A program made the translations under genes and the position numbers. 19,822 nucleotides of DNA from Paracoccaceae bacterium (GTDB lineage: Bacteria; Pseudomonadota; Alphaproteobacteria; Rhodobacterales; Rhodobacteraceae). The notes beneath the pieces were generated by a model. It made no database searches, was not told the DNA's origin, and saw only the letters and a program-made list of their open reading frames with translations. The DNA lies in contig JAESQH010000242.1 in assembly GCA_016765235.1 (NCBI GenBank), forward strand, positions 1-19,822, in the 5' to 3' direction. Position 1 is the stretch's first letter. Each line of letters starts with the position of its first letter. Below are positions 1 through 7,692 of the stretch, one piece after another.

Positions 1-1
1 G

Positions 2-397
2 GAAACCGGCTCGGTCGATACGGTCTGGAAATTGCTTGGCGCGAACCACAAAATCATTGTCGAGGTGTTCGATGACCCCAAGGTTGAAGGCGTTAGCTGC
101 TTCGTTAGCCGTGCTAAAACTGGCGGGATCAGCGGATCATTAGGGTTGGCGGAAAACACCAGTGACGCGTCGATTGCGTGTCGGCAAGTCGGCCCGATTA
201 AATTCTTGGCGGAACTGGAAGAGGGGGAAGAGGTCTTTGGCCGCCGTTCCTCCATCCTGTTCAAACGCATTCAGGTGGTGCGGTTTTTCGACGAAAAACG
301 CAACACGCTGGTGTATTTGACGTATTCTGACCGCCTGATTGAAGGCTCCCCGAAAAACTCGATCTCGGCGGTGGTAATCCGCCCGTGGGCAGAGTGA
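2..397 (+). CDS. creA: CreA family protein (5' truncated by window edge)
   Basis: This is the C-terminal ~131 residues of a CreA family protein, a small conserved, probably periplasmic protein of unknown biochemical role. The reading frame is open from base 2, so the gene starts outside the window and its signal peptide is not visible. The match to E. coli CreA is recognisable along the whole length: an ETGSVDTVWKLLG segment, then IIVEVFDDPKVEGVSC, the CFVSRAKTGGISG block, DASIACRQVGPI, VVRFFDEKRN and the end YSDRLIEGSPKNSISAVVIRPWAE in pieces. Two cysteines (in EGVSCFV and IACRQ) are retained and could form a disulfide if it is exported. The stop TGA overlaps the GTG start of the next gene, so the two are probably co-transcribed. 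Family assignment is firm; cellular function is not known to me. Confidence 0.9.
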   Translation, partial: ETGSVDTVWKLLGANHKIIVEVFDDPKVEGVSCFVSRAKTGGISGSLGLAENTSDASIACRQVGPIKFLAELEEGEEVFGRRSSILFKRIQVVRFFDEKRNTLVYLTYSDRLIEGSPKNSISAVVIRPWAE

Positions 398-1047
398 CCT
401 TGATCCTTGATAGCAAGACCCCGATCACCTTGGTAGGCGGCGGCCCGGTTGACGGGGGCCTGCTGGCGCAGGCGGTTGCGCATGGGAAAACGGTGGTTGC
501 AGCAGATGGCGGAGTGCATAGGGCGCAGGATCTGGGTTTTTCGGTCGATCATGTGATTGGTGATATGGATTCGGTGGATTTGGCACGGATTGACGGGCCA
601 AAGATGCACCCGATTGCAGAACAAATGTCGACCGACCTTGATAAATGCCTGAGGTCTTGCACGGCCCCCTATTTCATTGGTGTCGGGTTTCTGGGTGGGC
701 GGCTGGATCACCAGATGGCCGCCTGTCATAGTCTGGTTGAGGCCTCGGACAGACAAGTTGTTTTGATAGGTGATCAGGATTTGTGCTTCTTGGCCCCGTT
801 TTCCTTATCGCTGAACCTGCCCGTGGGAACGCGCGTTTCGCTGTTTCCCATGGGGGAAGTTGAAGGAAACTCGGTCGGGCTTAAATGGCCGATCCATGCC
901 TATCAGTTCTCGCCTGCCTTGATGATTGGCACGTCTAACGAGGTGGATGCGCCACAGATGGAGCTGACGTTTGATCGCCGCCGAATGCTGGTGATTTTGC
1001 CGGTGGAGTTTCTGGACGATGTGATTTCGCAAGTGTTCAAGGGGTGA
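394..1047 (+). CDS. thiN: Thiamine pyrophosphokinase
   Basis: Thiamine pyrophosphokinase transfers pyrophosphate from ATP to thiamine to give thiamine diphosphate, in the cytoplasm. The N-terminal catalytic fold is visible as ITLVGGGPVDGG, then VVAADGGVHRAQDLG and HVIGDMDSVD; the acidic residues of the last two blocks are the expected ATP/Mg contacts in this family. A glycine-rich GVGFLGGRLDHQMA block follows, and the C-terminal half is the weaker thiamine-binding beta region. Length (about 217 aa) is normal. I prefer the GTG at 394, whose GTGA overlaps the creA stop and suggests translational coupling; a GTG at 385 would add three residues. Neither start has a strong Shine-Dalgarno. No terminator with a T tract follows the stop. 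Confidence 0.88.
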   Translation: MTLILDSKTPITLVGGGPVDGGLLAQAVAHGKTVVAADGGVHRAQDLGFSVDHVIGDMDSVDLARIDGPKMHPIAEQMSTDLDKCLRSCTAPYFIGVGFLGGRLDHQMAACHSLVEASDRQVVLIGDQDLCFLAPFSLSLNLPVGTRVSLFPMGEVEGNSVGLKWPIHAYQFSPALMIGTSNEVDAPQMELTFDRRRMLVILPVEFLDDVISQVFKG

Positions 1048-1427
1048 TTTACCCACGAAAAAAAACGACGTTCGATCAATAACCGCGCCATACATGTCTG
1101 AAATCCTCGGAGAGGGCATCTGCCCATGATTTTCGGCGCTTCCGGTTAAAAACCGCCTGTGTGCTGAGGGTAAGGAAACCCGCGCCAAGGCCCAATCCTT
1201 GAGAATGTTGCTGACATAAGCCGGTCTTTAAGCGGCGCAACGATCGGGCAGTTTAGTGCGTCTATGTTGCGAATAAATGCAACGGTAAATTAACAAATAC
1301 ATTGGCGCGAGTAACCTTCGAACCTCTCGGCCCATCTCGCTCAGTGCCTCGGTATATACGCCAAATTGGTTAACCAAAGGTGAATTAGGGCTTCTTCTTT
1401 GTAAAAAATACTCAAAATCCCACAACC
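1048..1427. other. Intergenic region with small hairpins, no supported gene
   Basis: This 380-nt gap lies between the 3' ends of thiN (plus) and sdaA (minus), so it is a convergent 3' region. It holds several small inverted repeats: GGGCA-TC-TGCCC near 1117-1128, CGGTT-AAA-AACCG near 1145-1157, GTTGC-8 nt-GCAAC at 1266-1283, and the 12-bp palindrome TTGGTTAACCAA at 1366-1377. At 1391-1415 it carries one copy of the window's dispersed motif. No hairpin is followed by a clear T tract on either strand, so I do not call a terminator. Only short, unconvincing reading frames cross it. Confidence 0.6.
1391..1415 (-). repeat. Dispersed intergenic motif, copy 1
   Basis: Read on the minus strand this begins TTGAGTATTTTTT, continues ACAAAG and ends AAGAAG. 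It matches the copies at 3857-3880 and 18232-18255 apart from a one-base length difference and a few substitutions. It lies 12 nt past the end of sdaA, on the same strand as sdaA. Function unknown. Confidence 0.5.
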
Positions 1428-2822
1428 TCAACACTCGATAACATTAACGGCCAAACCACCCAACGAAGTCTCTTTATAGTTGGTGTTCATGTCCAACCCA
1501 GTTTGGCGCATGGTTTCGACACAAGCATCAAGCGAGATCAAATGCGTTCCGTCCCCGCGCAGAGCAAGCGAGGCGGCAGAGATGGCCTTGATCGCCCCCA
1601 ACCCGTTGCGCTCAATACAAGGCGCTTGCACCAACCCGCCAACGGGGTCGCAGGTCATGCCAAGGTGGTGTTCCAGCGCGATTTCGGCGGCGTTTTCCAC
1701 CTGTTCGGGGGTTCCGCCCATCACAGCGCAGAAACCGGCAGCGGCCATGGCGGCGGCTGATCCGATCTCGCCTTGGCATCCGACTTCGGCACCTGAAATA
1801 GAAGCGTTATTTTTGATCATTCCGCCAATCGCCGCGGCGGTTAGAAGAAAATCGTTAACCTTTGTGCGGGAAGCGCCTGGAACGTGGTCAAGGTAATAGC
1901 GAATCGTGGCGGGCAGAACGCCGGCCGCCCCGTTGGTGGGGGCGGTCACGACTTGGCCGCCAGCGGCGTTTTCCTCGTTCACGGCGATTGCGTAGACGGA
2001 AATCCAGTCGTTGATTGTATGGGGGGCGTACAGATTTGCGCCGCGCTCTTTCAATAGTGCTTCGTGGATGGCTTTCGCGCGGCGTTTAACAAACAGACCG
2101 CCGGCCAGGATGCCATCTGTTTGAAGGCCGCGTGCGATGCAGGTTTCCATCACTTGCCAGATGCGGCCAAGGCGGTCGTCGAAGGATTGCGCGTCGGTAT
2201 GTGTAAGCTCGTTCGCGAGCTTCATCTGCGCAATGGATTTGCCGGATTTGCCTGCCATTTGCAGCATTTCGACGGCGTTGCGGAACGGGAATGGAACACC
2301 CGTTGGTTCCTCGGGGCTGCCGTCTTGCGCGTCCATTTCCTTGGCCGTCAGGATGAAACCACCCCCGACGGAGAAGTAAGTCTCCCGCAGGTAGACATTT
2401 CCCGCAGCGTCATAGGCAGAAAGGATCATACCATTTGGGTGGCCATCCAGAGGTGGGCCGTAGTCGAAGAGTATGTCTTGGTCGAAATCGAAATCCAGTT
2501 CGCCAAGATCTGGTGGTGATATTTTACCGCTGGCTTTAATCGCGGCTTCAGTCGCTTCGGCACTGTCCGCCTCGAACGTGGCGGGGATAAATCCGGCGAG
2601 GCCAAGCATTATCGCGCGATCCGTAGCGTGGCCTTTGCCCGTGAAGGACAACGACCCGTGGAGCGAGCATCCCAAACGGGCCAGTTTGCCTGCACCGGGG
2701 ATTTTTTGCCGCCCACTCCGCAGCAAATCGAGAAAATCCGCAGCCGCAACCATCGGCCCGACCGTATGGGAGGACGAGGGGCCTACGCCTACTTTAAAGA
2801 TGTCGAGTGCGCTTAAAAACAT
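1428..2822 (-). CDS. sdaA: L-serine ammonia-lyase (iron-sulfur L-serine dehydratase), single chain
   Basis: The enzyme deaminates L-serine to pyruvate and ammonia using a [4Fe-4S] cluster instead of PLP. At 464 aa it is the single-chain form: an N-terminal beta domain opening with SALDIFKVGVGPSSSHTVGP, then the catalytic alpha domain. Cys349 (EVGCQGE), Cys391 (MTCDPVGG) and Cys402 (APCIERNG) have the expected order and spacing for the cluster ligands. The last residue is also Cys (VIEC, Cys464); in the Legionella type 2 enzyme a C-terminal cysteine folds back into the active site as fourth iron ligand. ATG at 2822 is preceded by AAAGGGGA at good spacing. It is transcribed away from rpiA, and the divergent gap holds a 16-bp perfect palindrome that may be its operator. 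Assignment is firm. Confidence 0.96.
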   Translation of the reverse strand: MFLSALDIFKVGVGPSSSHTVGPMVAAADFLDLLRSGRQKIPGAGKLARLGCSLHGSLSFTGKGHATDRAIMLGLAGFIPATFEADSAEATEAAIKASGKISPPDLGELDFDFDQDILFDYGPPLDGHPNGMILSAYDAAGNVYLRETYFSVGGGFILTAKEMDAQDGSPEEPTGVPFPFRNAVEMLQMAGKSGKSIAQMKLANELTHTDAQSFDDRLGRIWQVMETCIARGLQTDGILAGGLFVKRRAKAIHEALLKERGANLYAPHTINDWISVYAIAVNEENAAGGQVVTAPTNGAAGVLPATIRYYLDHVPGASRTKVNDFLLTAAAIGGMIKNNASISGAEVGCQGEIGSAAAMAAAGFCAVMGGTPEQVENAAEIALEHHLGMTCDPVGGLVQAPCIERNGLGAIKAISAASLALRGDGTHLISLDACVETMRQTGLDMNTNYKETSLGGLAVNVIEC

Positions 2823-2859
2823 TGGAATCCCCTTTGATGTTAGCGAGTATATACGGGTG

Positions 2860-2875
2860 GTTTCCTATAGGAAAC
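2860..2875. promoter_or_regulatory. Perfect 16-bp palindrome, candidate operator of sdaA (or rpiA)
   Basis: GTTTCCTATAGGAAAC is identical to its reverse complement and lies 38 bp upstream of the sdaA start and 130 bp upstream of rpiA. Position and perfect symmetry fit the binding site of a dimeric regulator acting on sdaA. I cannot name the regulator, and no second copy was noticed in the window. Confidence 0.45.
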
Positions 2876-3005
2876 GTGCAAAATACGACATGTGACACCA
2901 TGCGTGCGAAATTTTGTCGAAACGCGGCAATTCAGGCTATCGCGCGCGCGTAATAATGTCCGTATAAGGTGGTAATCAGCAGCCACCAAAACGAGGACTT
3001 GGATT

Positions 3006-3743
3006 ATGGACAAACCTACAGAAGGCGCAGCGAAGGCAAAATACCTTGCTGCGGAAAAGGCGTTGGAATTCGTTAAGCCTGGCATGAAGCTGGGGCTTGG
3101 AACTGGGTCGACGGCGGCATATTTCGTTGACTTACTGGGCGAAAAGGTTGCCGAGGGTCTGGAAGTTTTATGTGTCCCGACCTCGAGCGCGACCAAAGCG
3201 CAGGCGCAGGCTTTGGGGATTCCGTTAACAACGCTTGGGGAAATTCGCCAACTCGATCTGGTGGTTGACGGTGCGGATGAATTCGATGGCCGTAGGAACC
3301 TGATAAAAGGTGGTGGTGGCGCATTGTTGCAGGAAAAACTTGTGGCGACTGCGGCTGATAAAATGATCGTTATTAGTGATAACTCCAAACGGGTGCGGAC
3401 GCTGGGCGCGTTTCCTTTACCGGTTGAGGTGGTGCGGTTCGGTTGGGAAGTGACCGAGAACAAAATCCTTGAAGTTATCAGCCATGCGTTTGTTGGTGGC
3501 GTGGATATTTTCCGGCGCATGGACGGTGATCAACCATTTGTGACGGATGAGGGGCATTATATCCTTGATCTGCACTTGAAGAAAATTGACGAACCACCAG
3601 TTCTGGCAGCACAGTTGAAAGAAATTGTTGGTGTGGTCGAGACAGGATTCTTTATCGATATTTGCGACGTTATTATCGTCGGTAAAGAAGATGGCACGAC
3701 GCGAGTGATTGATACGCGGCCAGCGTTCCGGCCAGTTCACTAA
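3006..3743 (+). CDS. rpiA: Ribose-5-phosphate isomerase A
   Basis: RpiA interconverts ribose 5-phosphate and ribulose 5-phosphate in the non-oxidative pentose phosphate pathway. All signature blocks are present: the phosphate-binding LGTGSTAAYF (about residues 31-40), VDGADEFD (88-94), and KGGGGALLQEKL (101-112), where Lys101 and Glu110 correspond to the catalytic pair of the family. Length 245 aa is slightly above the usual 220-235. The ATG at 3006 has GAGGA eight bases upstream, which settles the start. It is divergent from sdaA. The GC-alternating run at about 2940-2951 in its upstream region is the only oddity; no strong sigma-70 promoter stands out. It is followed by a 234-nt spacer, so it is probably monocistronic. 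Confidence 0.96.
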   Translation: MDKPTEGAAKAKYLAAEKALEFVKPGMKLGLGTGSTAAYFVDLLGEKVAEGLEVLCVPTSSATKAQAQALGIPLTTLGEIRQLDLVVDGADEFDGRRNLIKGGGGALLQEKLVATAADKMIVISDNSKRVRTLGAFPLPVEVVRFGWEVTENKILEVISHAFVGGVDIFRRMDGDQPFVTDEGHYILDLHLKKIDEPPVLAAQLKEIVGVVETGFFIDICDVIIVGKEDGTTRVIDTRPAFRPVH

Positions 3744-3790
3744 GCCACAACCGCCGAGCGTCGGTGAGGCTTGGCCCAAAAGGAGGTGGT

Positions 3791-3810
3791 TCGATTTGCG
3801 TGCAAATCGA
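3791..3810. repeat. Inverted repeat (9-bp arms) in the rpiA-gor spacer
   Basis: Arms TCGATTTGC and GCAAATCGA are exact complements separated by GT. A smaller GCCC-TGAC-GGGC hairpin follows directly (3812-3823). There is no T tract, so a simple intrinsic terminator is unlikely. Together with the motif at 3857-3880 it looks like a composite intergenic repeat unit. Confidence 0.5.
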
Positions 3811-3856
3811 TGCCCTGACGGGCGGAAGCGGCACTTTCTTGGTGCGTGTAGCGGTA

Positions 3857-3880
3857 TTGAGTATTTATGCAAAATAGAAG
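3857..3880 (+). repeat. Dispersed intergenic motif, copy 2
   Basis: Begins TTGAGTATTTATG and ends CAAAATAGAAG; it differs from copy 3 (18232-18255) at a single base over 24 nt and is preceded by GCGGTA, which copy 3 also has just upstream. It sits 113 nt after rpiA and 97 nt before gor, outside any gene. Confidence 0.6.
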
Positions 3881-3922
3881 CTGGCGCGCAATTTTCAGCC
3901 TGCAATTCGCTGGTGCTAGGAT

Positions 3923-3928
3923 TACAAT
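3923..3928 (+). promoter_or_regulatory. gor: Possible -10 element of gor
   Basis: TACAAT lies 49 nt upstream of the gor start in an otherwise non-coding spacer and resembles a sigma-70 -10 box. The hexamer at -35 distance is poor, so this is a weak call. Confidence 0.22.
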
Positions 3929-3977
3929 GTCGGTATCAGTGCCGCGTTGAATTGGTAAATAGGCGTTAGGAAATACG

Positions 3978-5327
3978 ATGAGCTATGATTTTGATCTTTT
4001 CGTTATTGGCGGCGGGTCCGGCGGGGTTCGTGCAGGGCGAGTGGCCTCGCAAGGCGGCGCCAAGGTCGGTTTGGCGGAGGAGTATCGTTACGGCGGCACT
4101 TGTGTGATCCGTGGCTGTGTGCCCAAGAAGCTGATGGTTTATGCCTCCGCTTTTTCCGAAGCGTTCGAGGCGGCCAAGGGATTTGGCTGGACTGTTGGCG
4201 AAACGAGTTTCGATTTCAAGAAGCTGATCGGCTCGATTGATACAGAACTTGACCGTTTGGAAGGACTTTATCTGAAAGGCCTTCAAGGCAATGGCGTCAC
4301 CACCTTTGACATGCGCGCAACTGTTTCGGGCGCGCATACGGTTGTATTGGCGGACGGACAGGAATTTACAGCCAAGACTATTTTGGTAGCGACAGGCGGG
4401 CATCCGTATATTCCCAATGTTAAGGGGCATGAGCATGCGATGTCTTCGGACGATGTGTTTTTGTTGAAAGATTTGCCGGCGCGCATTTTGGTTGTTGGCG
4501 GTGGCTATATCGCTTGCGAGTTTGCCGGAATCTTCAACGGTATGGGCGCGAAAGTAACGCAGTTCTATCGCGGGGCGCAAATTTTGCGCGGTTTCGACGG
4601 TGAAGTGCGTGGGCATGTGGCCGAAGAGATGATCCGCAAGGGTGTTAATTTGCATGTTGGCACGGACGTGGCAAGTATCGAGAAGAAAGACGACGGGTTG
4701 CATGTAACGTGTACGAACGGCTCTGCCTGTGTTGTCGACAAAGTGTTGTACGCCACGGGCCGTGTTGCTAATACGCGTGACATGGGGCTTGAGGAGGCCG
4801 GCGTTAAGCTGGGCCGTAAGGGCGAGATTATGGTTGATCGGTTCTCGCAGACCTCGGTTCCTTCCATCTATGCCGTGGGCGATGTAACGGACCGTGTTAA
4901 CCTGACGCCGGTTGCCATTCGCGAAGGTGTGGCGTTCGTGGAAACTGTGTTTAATGACAACCCCACCGCGATGGACCATGACATGATCGCAACGGCGGTG
5001 TTTACGCAGCCAGAGGTCGGGACCGTTGGTTTGGGTCAGGAAGAAGCTGACGATAGCTATAATATCGAGATTTACCGCGCCACCTTCCGTCCGATGGCGA
5101 ATATCTTGGCAGGTAGTGATGAGCGTATGTTGATGAAACTGGTCGTTGATAAAGACAGCCGAAAGGTTCTTGGATGTCATATTGTCGGCCCTGCGGCGAG
5201 CGAGATGATCCAGATGGCGGCGATCGCGATTAAGATGGGGGCCACCAAGGAAGATTTCGACAGAACGGTCGCTGTACATCCAACGGCGGCAGAAGAATTG
5301 GTGACAATGAAAGAACCTGTAGGTTAA
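3978..5327 (+). CDS. gor: Glutathione-disulfide reductase
   Basis: This FAD-dependent dimeric enzyme reduces oxidised glutathione with NADPH in the cytoplasm. The FAD-binding GGGSGG motif is at residues 11-16, and the redox-active disulfide pair is Cys42/Cys47 in GGTCVIRGCVPKK. The second dinucleotide motif VVGGGYIACEFAGIF is followed by an FYRG segment whose arginine fits NADPH rather than NADH preference. The C-terminal HPTAAEE supplies the active-site His434/Glu439 pair of the partner subunit. The length of 449 aa is typical. ATG at 3978 has AGGAAA just upstream. Other disulfide reductases (mercuric, trypanothione, dihydrolipoamide) are less likely given the CVIRGCVPKK and RPMANILAG segments. 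The next gene starts 71 nt downstream under its own probable promoter. Confidence 0.95.
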   Translation: MSYDFDLFVIGGGSGGVRAGRVASQGGAKVGLAEEYRYGGTCVIRGCVPKKLMVYASAFSEAFEAAKGFGWTVGETSFDFKKLIGSIDTELDRLEGLYLKGLQGNGVTTFDMRATVSGAHTVVLADGQEFTAKTILVATGGHPYIPNVKGHEHAMSSDDVFLLKDLPARILVVGGGYIACEFAGIFNGMGAKVTQFYRGAQILRGFDGEVRGHVAEEMIRKGVNLHVGTDVASIEKKDDGLHVTCTNGSACVVDKVLYATGRVANTRDMGLEEAGVKLGRKGEIMVDRFSQTSVPSIYAVGDVTDRVNLTPVAIREGVAFVETVFNDNPTAMDHDMIATAVFTQPEVGTVGLGQEEADDSYNIEIYRATFRPMANILAGSDERMLMKLVVDKDSRKVLGCHIVGPAASEMIQMAAIAIKMGATKEDFDRTVAVHPTAAEELVTMKEPVG

Positions 5328-5329
5328 CC

Positions 5330-5358
5330 CTTGAATTTTCCTAAAAAATGAACACATT
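5330..5358 (+). promoter_or_regulatory. Candidate heat-shock (RpoH-like) promoter of hflK
   Basis: CTTGAA at 5330-5335 and CACATT at 5353-5358 are separated by 17 nt, resembling the -35 CTTGAA of sigma-32 promoters with a poorer -10. It lies directly before the hflK operon, where stress control would make sense. The inverted repeat ATTCTG-ACA-CAGAAT (5356-5370) overlaps its downstream edge and could be an operator. Assigned by eye only. Confidence 0.3.
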
Positions 5359-5398
5359 CTGACACAGAATTATCTTTAACCGAAGGAAGAGCAGATAC

Positions 5399-6511
5399 AT
5401 GCCAAATTCGAGTAATTCCGGTGGCCCTTGGGGTGGCGGCGGCAACAATGGCGGCGACGATGATCGCAATAAGGGAAATCAGGATGGGCAACCTCCTCAG
5501 ATTCCCGATATTGACGAGCTGGTTCGCAAGGGTTCCGAACAACTTAAGGTCCTGATGGGCGGCGGCGGTGGCGGCGGTTCCAACGGGGCAGGCGGGGGTG
5601 GCTTTGGTAAAGGCTCCATCGGGCTGGTTGCACTGGCAGCACTTGCGCTGTGGGGCTTTGCGTCTCTTTATTCGGTTAAACCCGAAGAACAATCGGTCGA
5701 GCTGCTTTTCGGTAAGTATTATGACACGGGTAACCCCGGTCTGAATTTTGCGCCTTGGCCGTTCGTTTCCGCTCAAATTCTTCCGGTTACACGCGAGAAC
5801 ACTGAAGACATCGGTGTTGGTAGCCGTGGCAGCCGTCTGGAAGAAGGCTTGATGTTGACGGGTGACGAGAACATCGTGGATATTGATTTCCAGGTTGTTT
5901 GGAACATTTCCGATGCGCAGCTATTCCTGTTTAACTTGGCTGACGCACAGGAAACTATTCGTGCTGTGGCTGAATCCTCGATGCGCGAGGTTATTGCGCG
6001 TTCCGATCTGGCACCAATCCTTAACCGTGACCGTGCGGCGATTTCGCAAGAGGTTCGCGGGCTTCTCCAGGGTACGTTGGATAGCTATTCTTCGGGCGTG
6101 AATATTGTTCGCCTGAACTTCGACAAGGCCGACCCGCCTGTTGAGGTGATTGATGCGTTCCGCGACGTTCAGGCCGCTGAACAGGAGCGTGACACGTTGG
6201 AAAAACGCGCCGATGCTTATGCGAATGAACGTCTGGCTGCGGCTCGTGGTCAATCGGTACAGCTGTTGCAAGCCGCCGAAGGCTACCGTGCGCAGGTCGT
6301 GAATACCGCGACTGGTGAGGCCAGCCGTTTCCTCGCTGTTTACGAGGAATACGCCAAGGCTAAAGAAGTCACACGCAAGCGTTTGTATCTTGAAACAATG
6401 GAACGTGTTTTCGCTGATGTAACAAAAATCATCATCGACGATAACGCAAGCGGATCGGGTGTCGTACCCTACCTTCCGCTGAACGAGCTTAACAAAGGAG
6501 GGTCAAACTAA
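5399..6511 (+). CDS. hflK: FtsH protease modulator, SPFH protein HflK
   Basis: HflK and HflC form a large inner-membrane cage around the AAA protease FtsH and modulate degradation of membrane proteins. The 370-aa chain has a disordered Gly/Asn-rich N-terminus (about residues 7-70, including runs of up to seven glycines), one membrane segment at about 72-92, then an SPFH/band-7 domain from VKPEEQSVELLFGKY to about 270. The long helical AAEQERDTLEKRADAYANE region and a C-terminal tail follow, the expected HflK order. ATG at 5399 is preceded by GAAGGAAGAG. Its TAA shares a base with the ATG of hflC (TAATG), indicating translational coupling for a fixed stoichiometry. A heat-shock-like promoter lies upstream. 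Assignment is firm because of the Gly-rich N-terminus and the following hflC. Confidence 0.95.
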   Translation: MPNSSNSGGPWGGGGNNGGDDDRNKGNQDGQPPQIPDIDELVRKGSEQLKVLMGGGGGGGSNGAGGGGFGKGSIGLVALAALALWGFASLYSVKPEEQSVELLFGKYYDTGNPGLNFAPWPFVSAQILPVTRENTEDIGVGSRGSRLEEGLMLTGDENIVDIDFQVVWNISDAQLFLFNLADAQETIRAVAESSMREVIARSDLAPILNRDRAAISQEVRGLLQGTLDSYSSGVNIVRLNFDKADPPVEVIDAFRDVQAAEQERDTLEKRADAYANERLAAARGQSVQLLQAAEGYRAQVVNTATGEASRFLAVYEEYAKAKEVTRKRLYLETMERVFADVTKIIIDDNASGSGVVPYLPLNELNKGGSN

Positions 6512-7380
6512 TGAAACGTTTGCCTATTCTTGGTGTCGTATTAATCGTCATCGCATTCCTCGCCTCCTCCTCCATCTATACGGTGGACGAGCGTGAAAAA
6601 GCTCTGGTCTTGCAGTTTGGTCAGGTGAAAGCCGTTAAAACCGAACCGGGGATCGCGTTCAAAATCCCGTTCATTCAGGAAGTCGTAAGATATGACGACC
6701 GCATCCTGTCGCTGGACACGCTTCCGCTAGAAGTTACCCCGCTGGATGATCGCCGTTTGGTGGTGGATGCGTTTGCACGTTACCGGATTGTTGATGTGGT
6801 CCAGTTCCGTCTGGCCGTTGGTACAGGTGGTGTGGCATCTGCTGAATCGCGTCTTAGCCGCATTATCAACGCCAGTTTGCGTGATGTTCTTGGTTCCGTG
6901 TCTTCTAACGATATCCTCTCTGAGGGTCGTGTTGCACTGATGAACCGTATCCGCGATCTTGCGGCCTCAGAATCCGAGAACCTCGGAATTGAAGTGGTTG
7001 ACGTGCGTATCAAACGGGCTGATTTGCCAACGCAGAACCTGGAAGCGACATTCGCACGTATGCGTGCGGAACGTGAACGTGAAGCGGCGGACGAGCGCGC
7101 ACGTGGTAACGAGGCCGCGCAGAAAGTTCGCGCACAGGCCGACCGAACCGCTGTTACGCTGGTGTCCGAAGCGCAACGTGATAGCGATATCATTCGCGGT
7201 GAAGCTGACGGTGCGCGAAATGCGATTTTCGCCGAAGCGTTTAGTCAAGACCCTGAGTTCTTCGCTTTCTATCGTTCGCTTGCCGCTTACGAGGTGTCCT
7301 TGAAAGGCAGCAATACAACTTTGGTGCTTTCGCCTGACAGCGAATTCTTCGACTTCCTGAAAACGGACGGTTTGGAGTAA
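6511..7380 (+). CDS. hflC: FtsH protease modulator, SPFH protein HflC
   Basis: HflC is the partner of HflK in the FtsH-regulating membrane complex. The 289-aa protein starts with a short cytoplasmic MKRLP, one membrane segment (about residues 6-22), then the HflC hallmark YTVDEREKALVLQFGQVK and GIAFKIPFIQEVVRYDDRIL. The SPFH domain runs to about residue 190, followed by the charged helix ERAREREREAADERARGNEAAQKVRAQAD-like stretch seen in the family. The C-terminus contains FFAFYRSLAAYEVSLKGSNTTLVLSPDSEFF in pieces, also typical. The start overlaps the hflK stop by one base. Downstream, only 7 nt separate it from the DUF2065 gene, so the three are one operon. Confidence 0.95.
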   Translation: MKRLPILGVVLIVIAFLASSSIYTVDEREKALVLQFGQVKAVKTEPGIAFKIPFIQEVVRYDDRILSLDTLPLEVTPLDDRRLVVDAFARYRIVDVVQFRLAVGTGGVASAESRLSRIINASLRDVLGSVSSNDILSEGRVALMNRIRDLAASESENLGIEVVDVRIKRADLPTQNLEATFARMRAEREREAADERARGNEAAQKVRAQADRTAVTLVSEAQRDSDIIRGEADGARNAIFAEAFSQDPEFFAFYRSLAAYEVSLKGSNTTLVLSPDSEFFDFLKTDGLE

Positions 7381-7387
7381 CGCCAAT

Positions 7388-7576
7388 ATGTTAACCGACA
7401 TCCTGTTCGGATTAGGTTTCGTAGCTATAGTGGAGGGGCTGGTGCTTGCACTGGCCCCTTCGCGTTTGGCGCAGCTTTTGGATATGTTGCGCGAGATCGG
7501 GCCAGAACGCACCCGAACGCTGGGTTTGGTCATCGTTGCAGGCGGAGTTCTGCTCGTTTGGGCGGTTCATGGCTGA
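7388..7576 (+). CDS. DUF2065 family small membrane protein
   Basis: This 62-aa protein has two hydrophobic helices (about residues 3-24 and 46-60) joined by a short loop with LLDMLREIGPERTRTLGL, the pattern of the DUF2065/YjeT family. Members of this family are commonly encoded next to hflKC, including yjeT in E. coli, so a role as small partner of the HflKC/FtsH complex is plausible, but no function is established that I know of. It starts 7 nt after hflC and belongs to that operon. It is followed by a 116-nt gap before the protease gene. Confidence 0.85.
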   Translation: MLTDILFGLGFVAIVEGLVLALAPSRLAQLLDMLREIGPERTRTLGLVIVAGGVLLVWAVHG

Positions 7577-7692
7577 TCTAACGTTTATGTGACACGTAAT
7601 CGCTTGATTTATCGTCAAATAGTCACAGTTTATTAGGAAAGTTAGACGAGGTCATATTCGGCCCGTCAATTTTCCGACCGGGAGTAGAACCA

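Noticed and set aside
1228..1434. 68-aa reading frame on the minus strand overlapping the sdaA end
   Set aside because: No ribosome binding site, no recognisable family, and it crosses hairpins and the dispersed motif; probably chance.
2940..2951. Alternating CG run (possible Z-DNA) upstream of rpiA
   Set aside because: Only about ten bases long and common in GC-rich genomes; no supporting structure.
3966..5357. 463-aa minus-strand open frame antisense to gor
   Set aside because: It mirrors the codon structure of gor; composition is rich in His/Arg/Asn as expected for an antisense shadow and no domain is recognisable.
7577..7692. Promoter or regulator site before the Do protease (TTGATT region; GTGAC ... 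GTCAC arms)
   Set aside because: No hexamer pair at proper spacing and the inverted arms are 5 bp and far apart; not strong enough to call.
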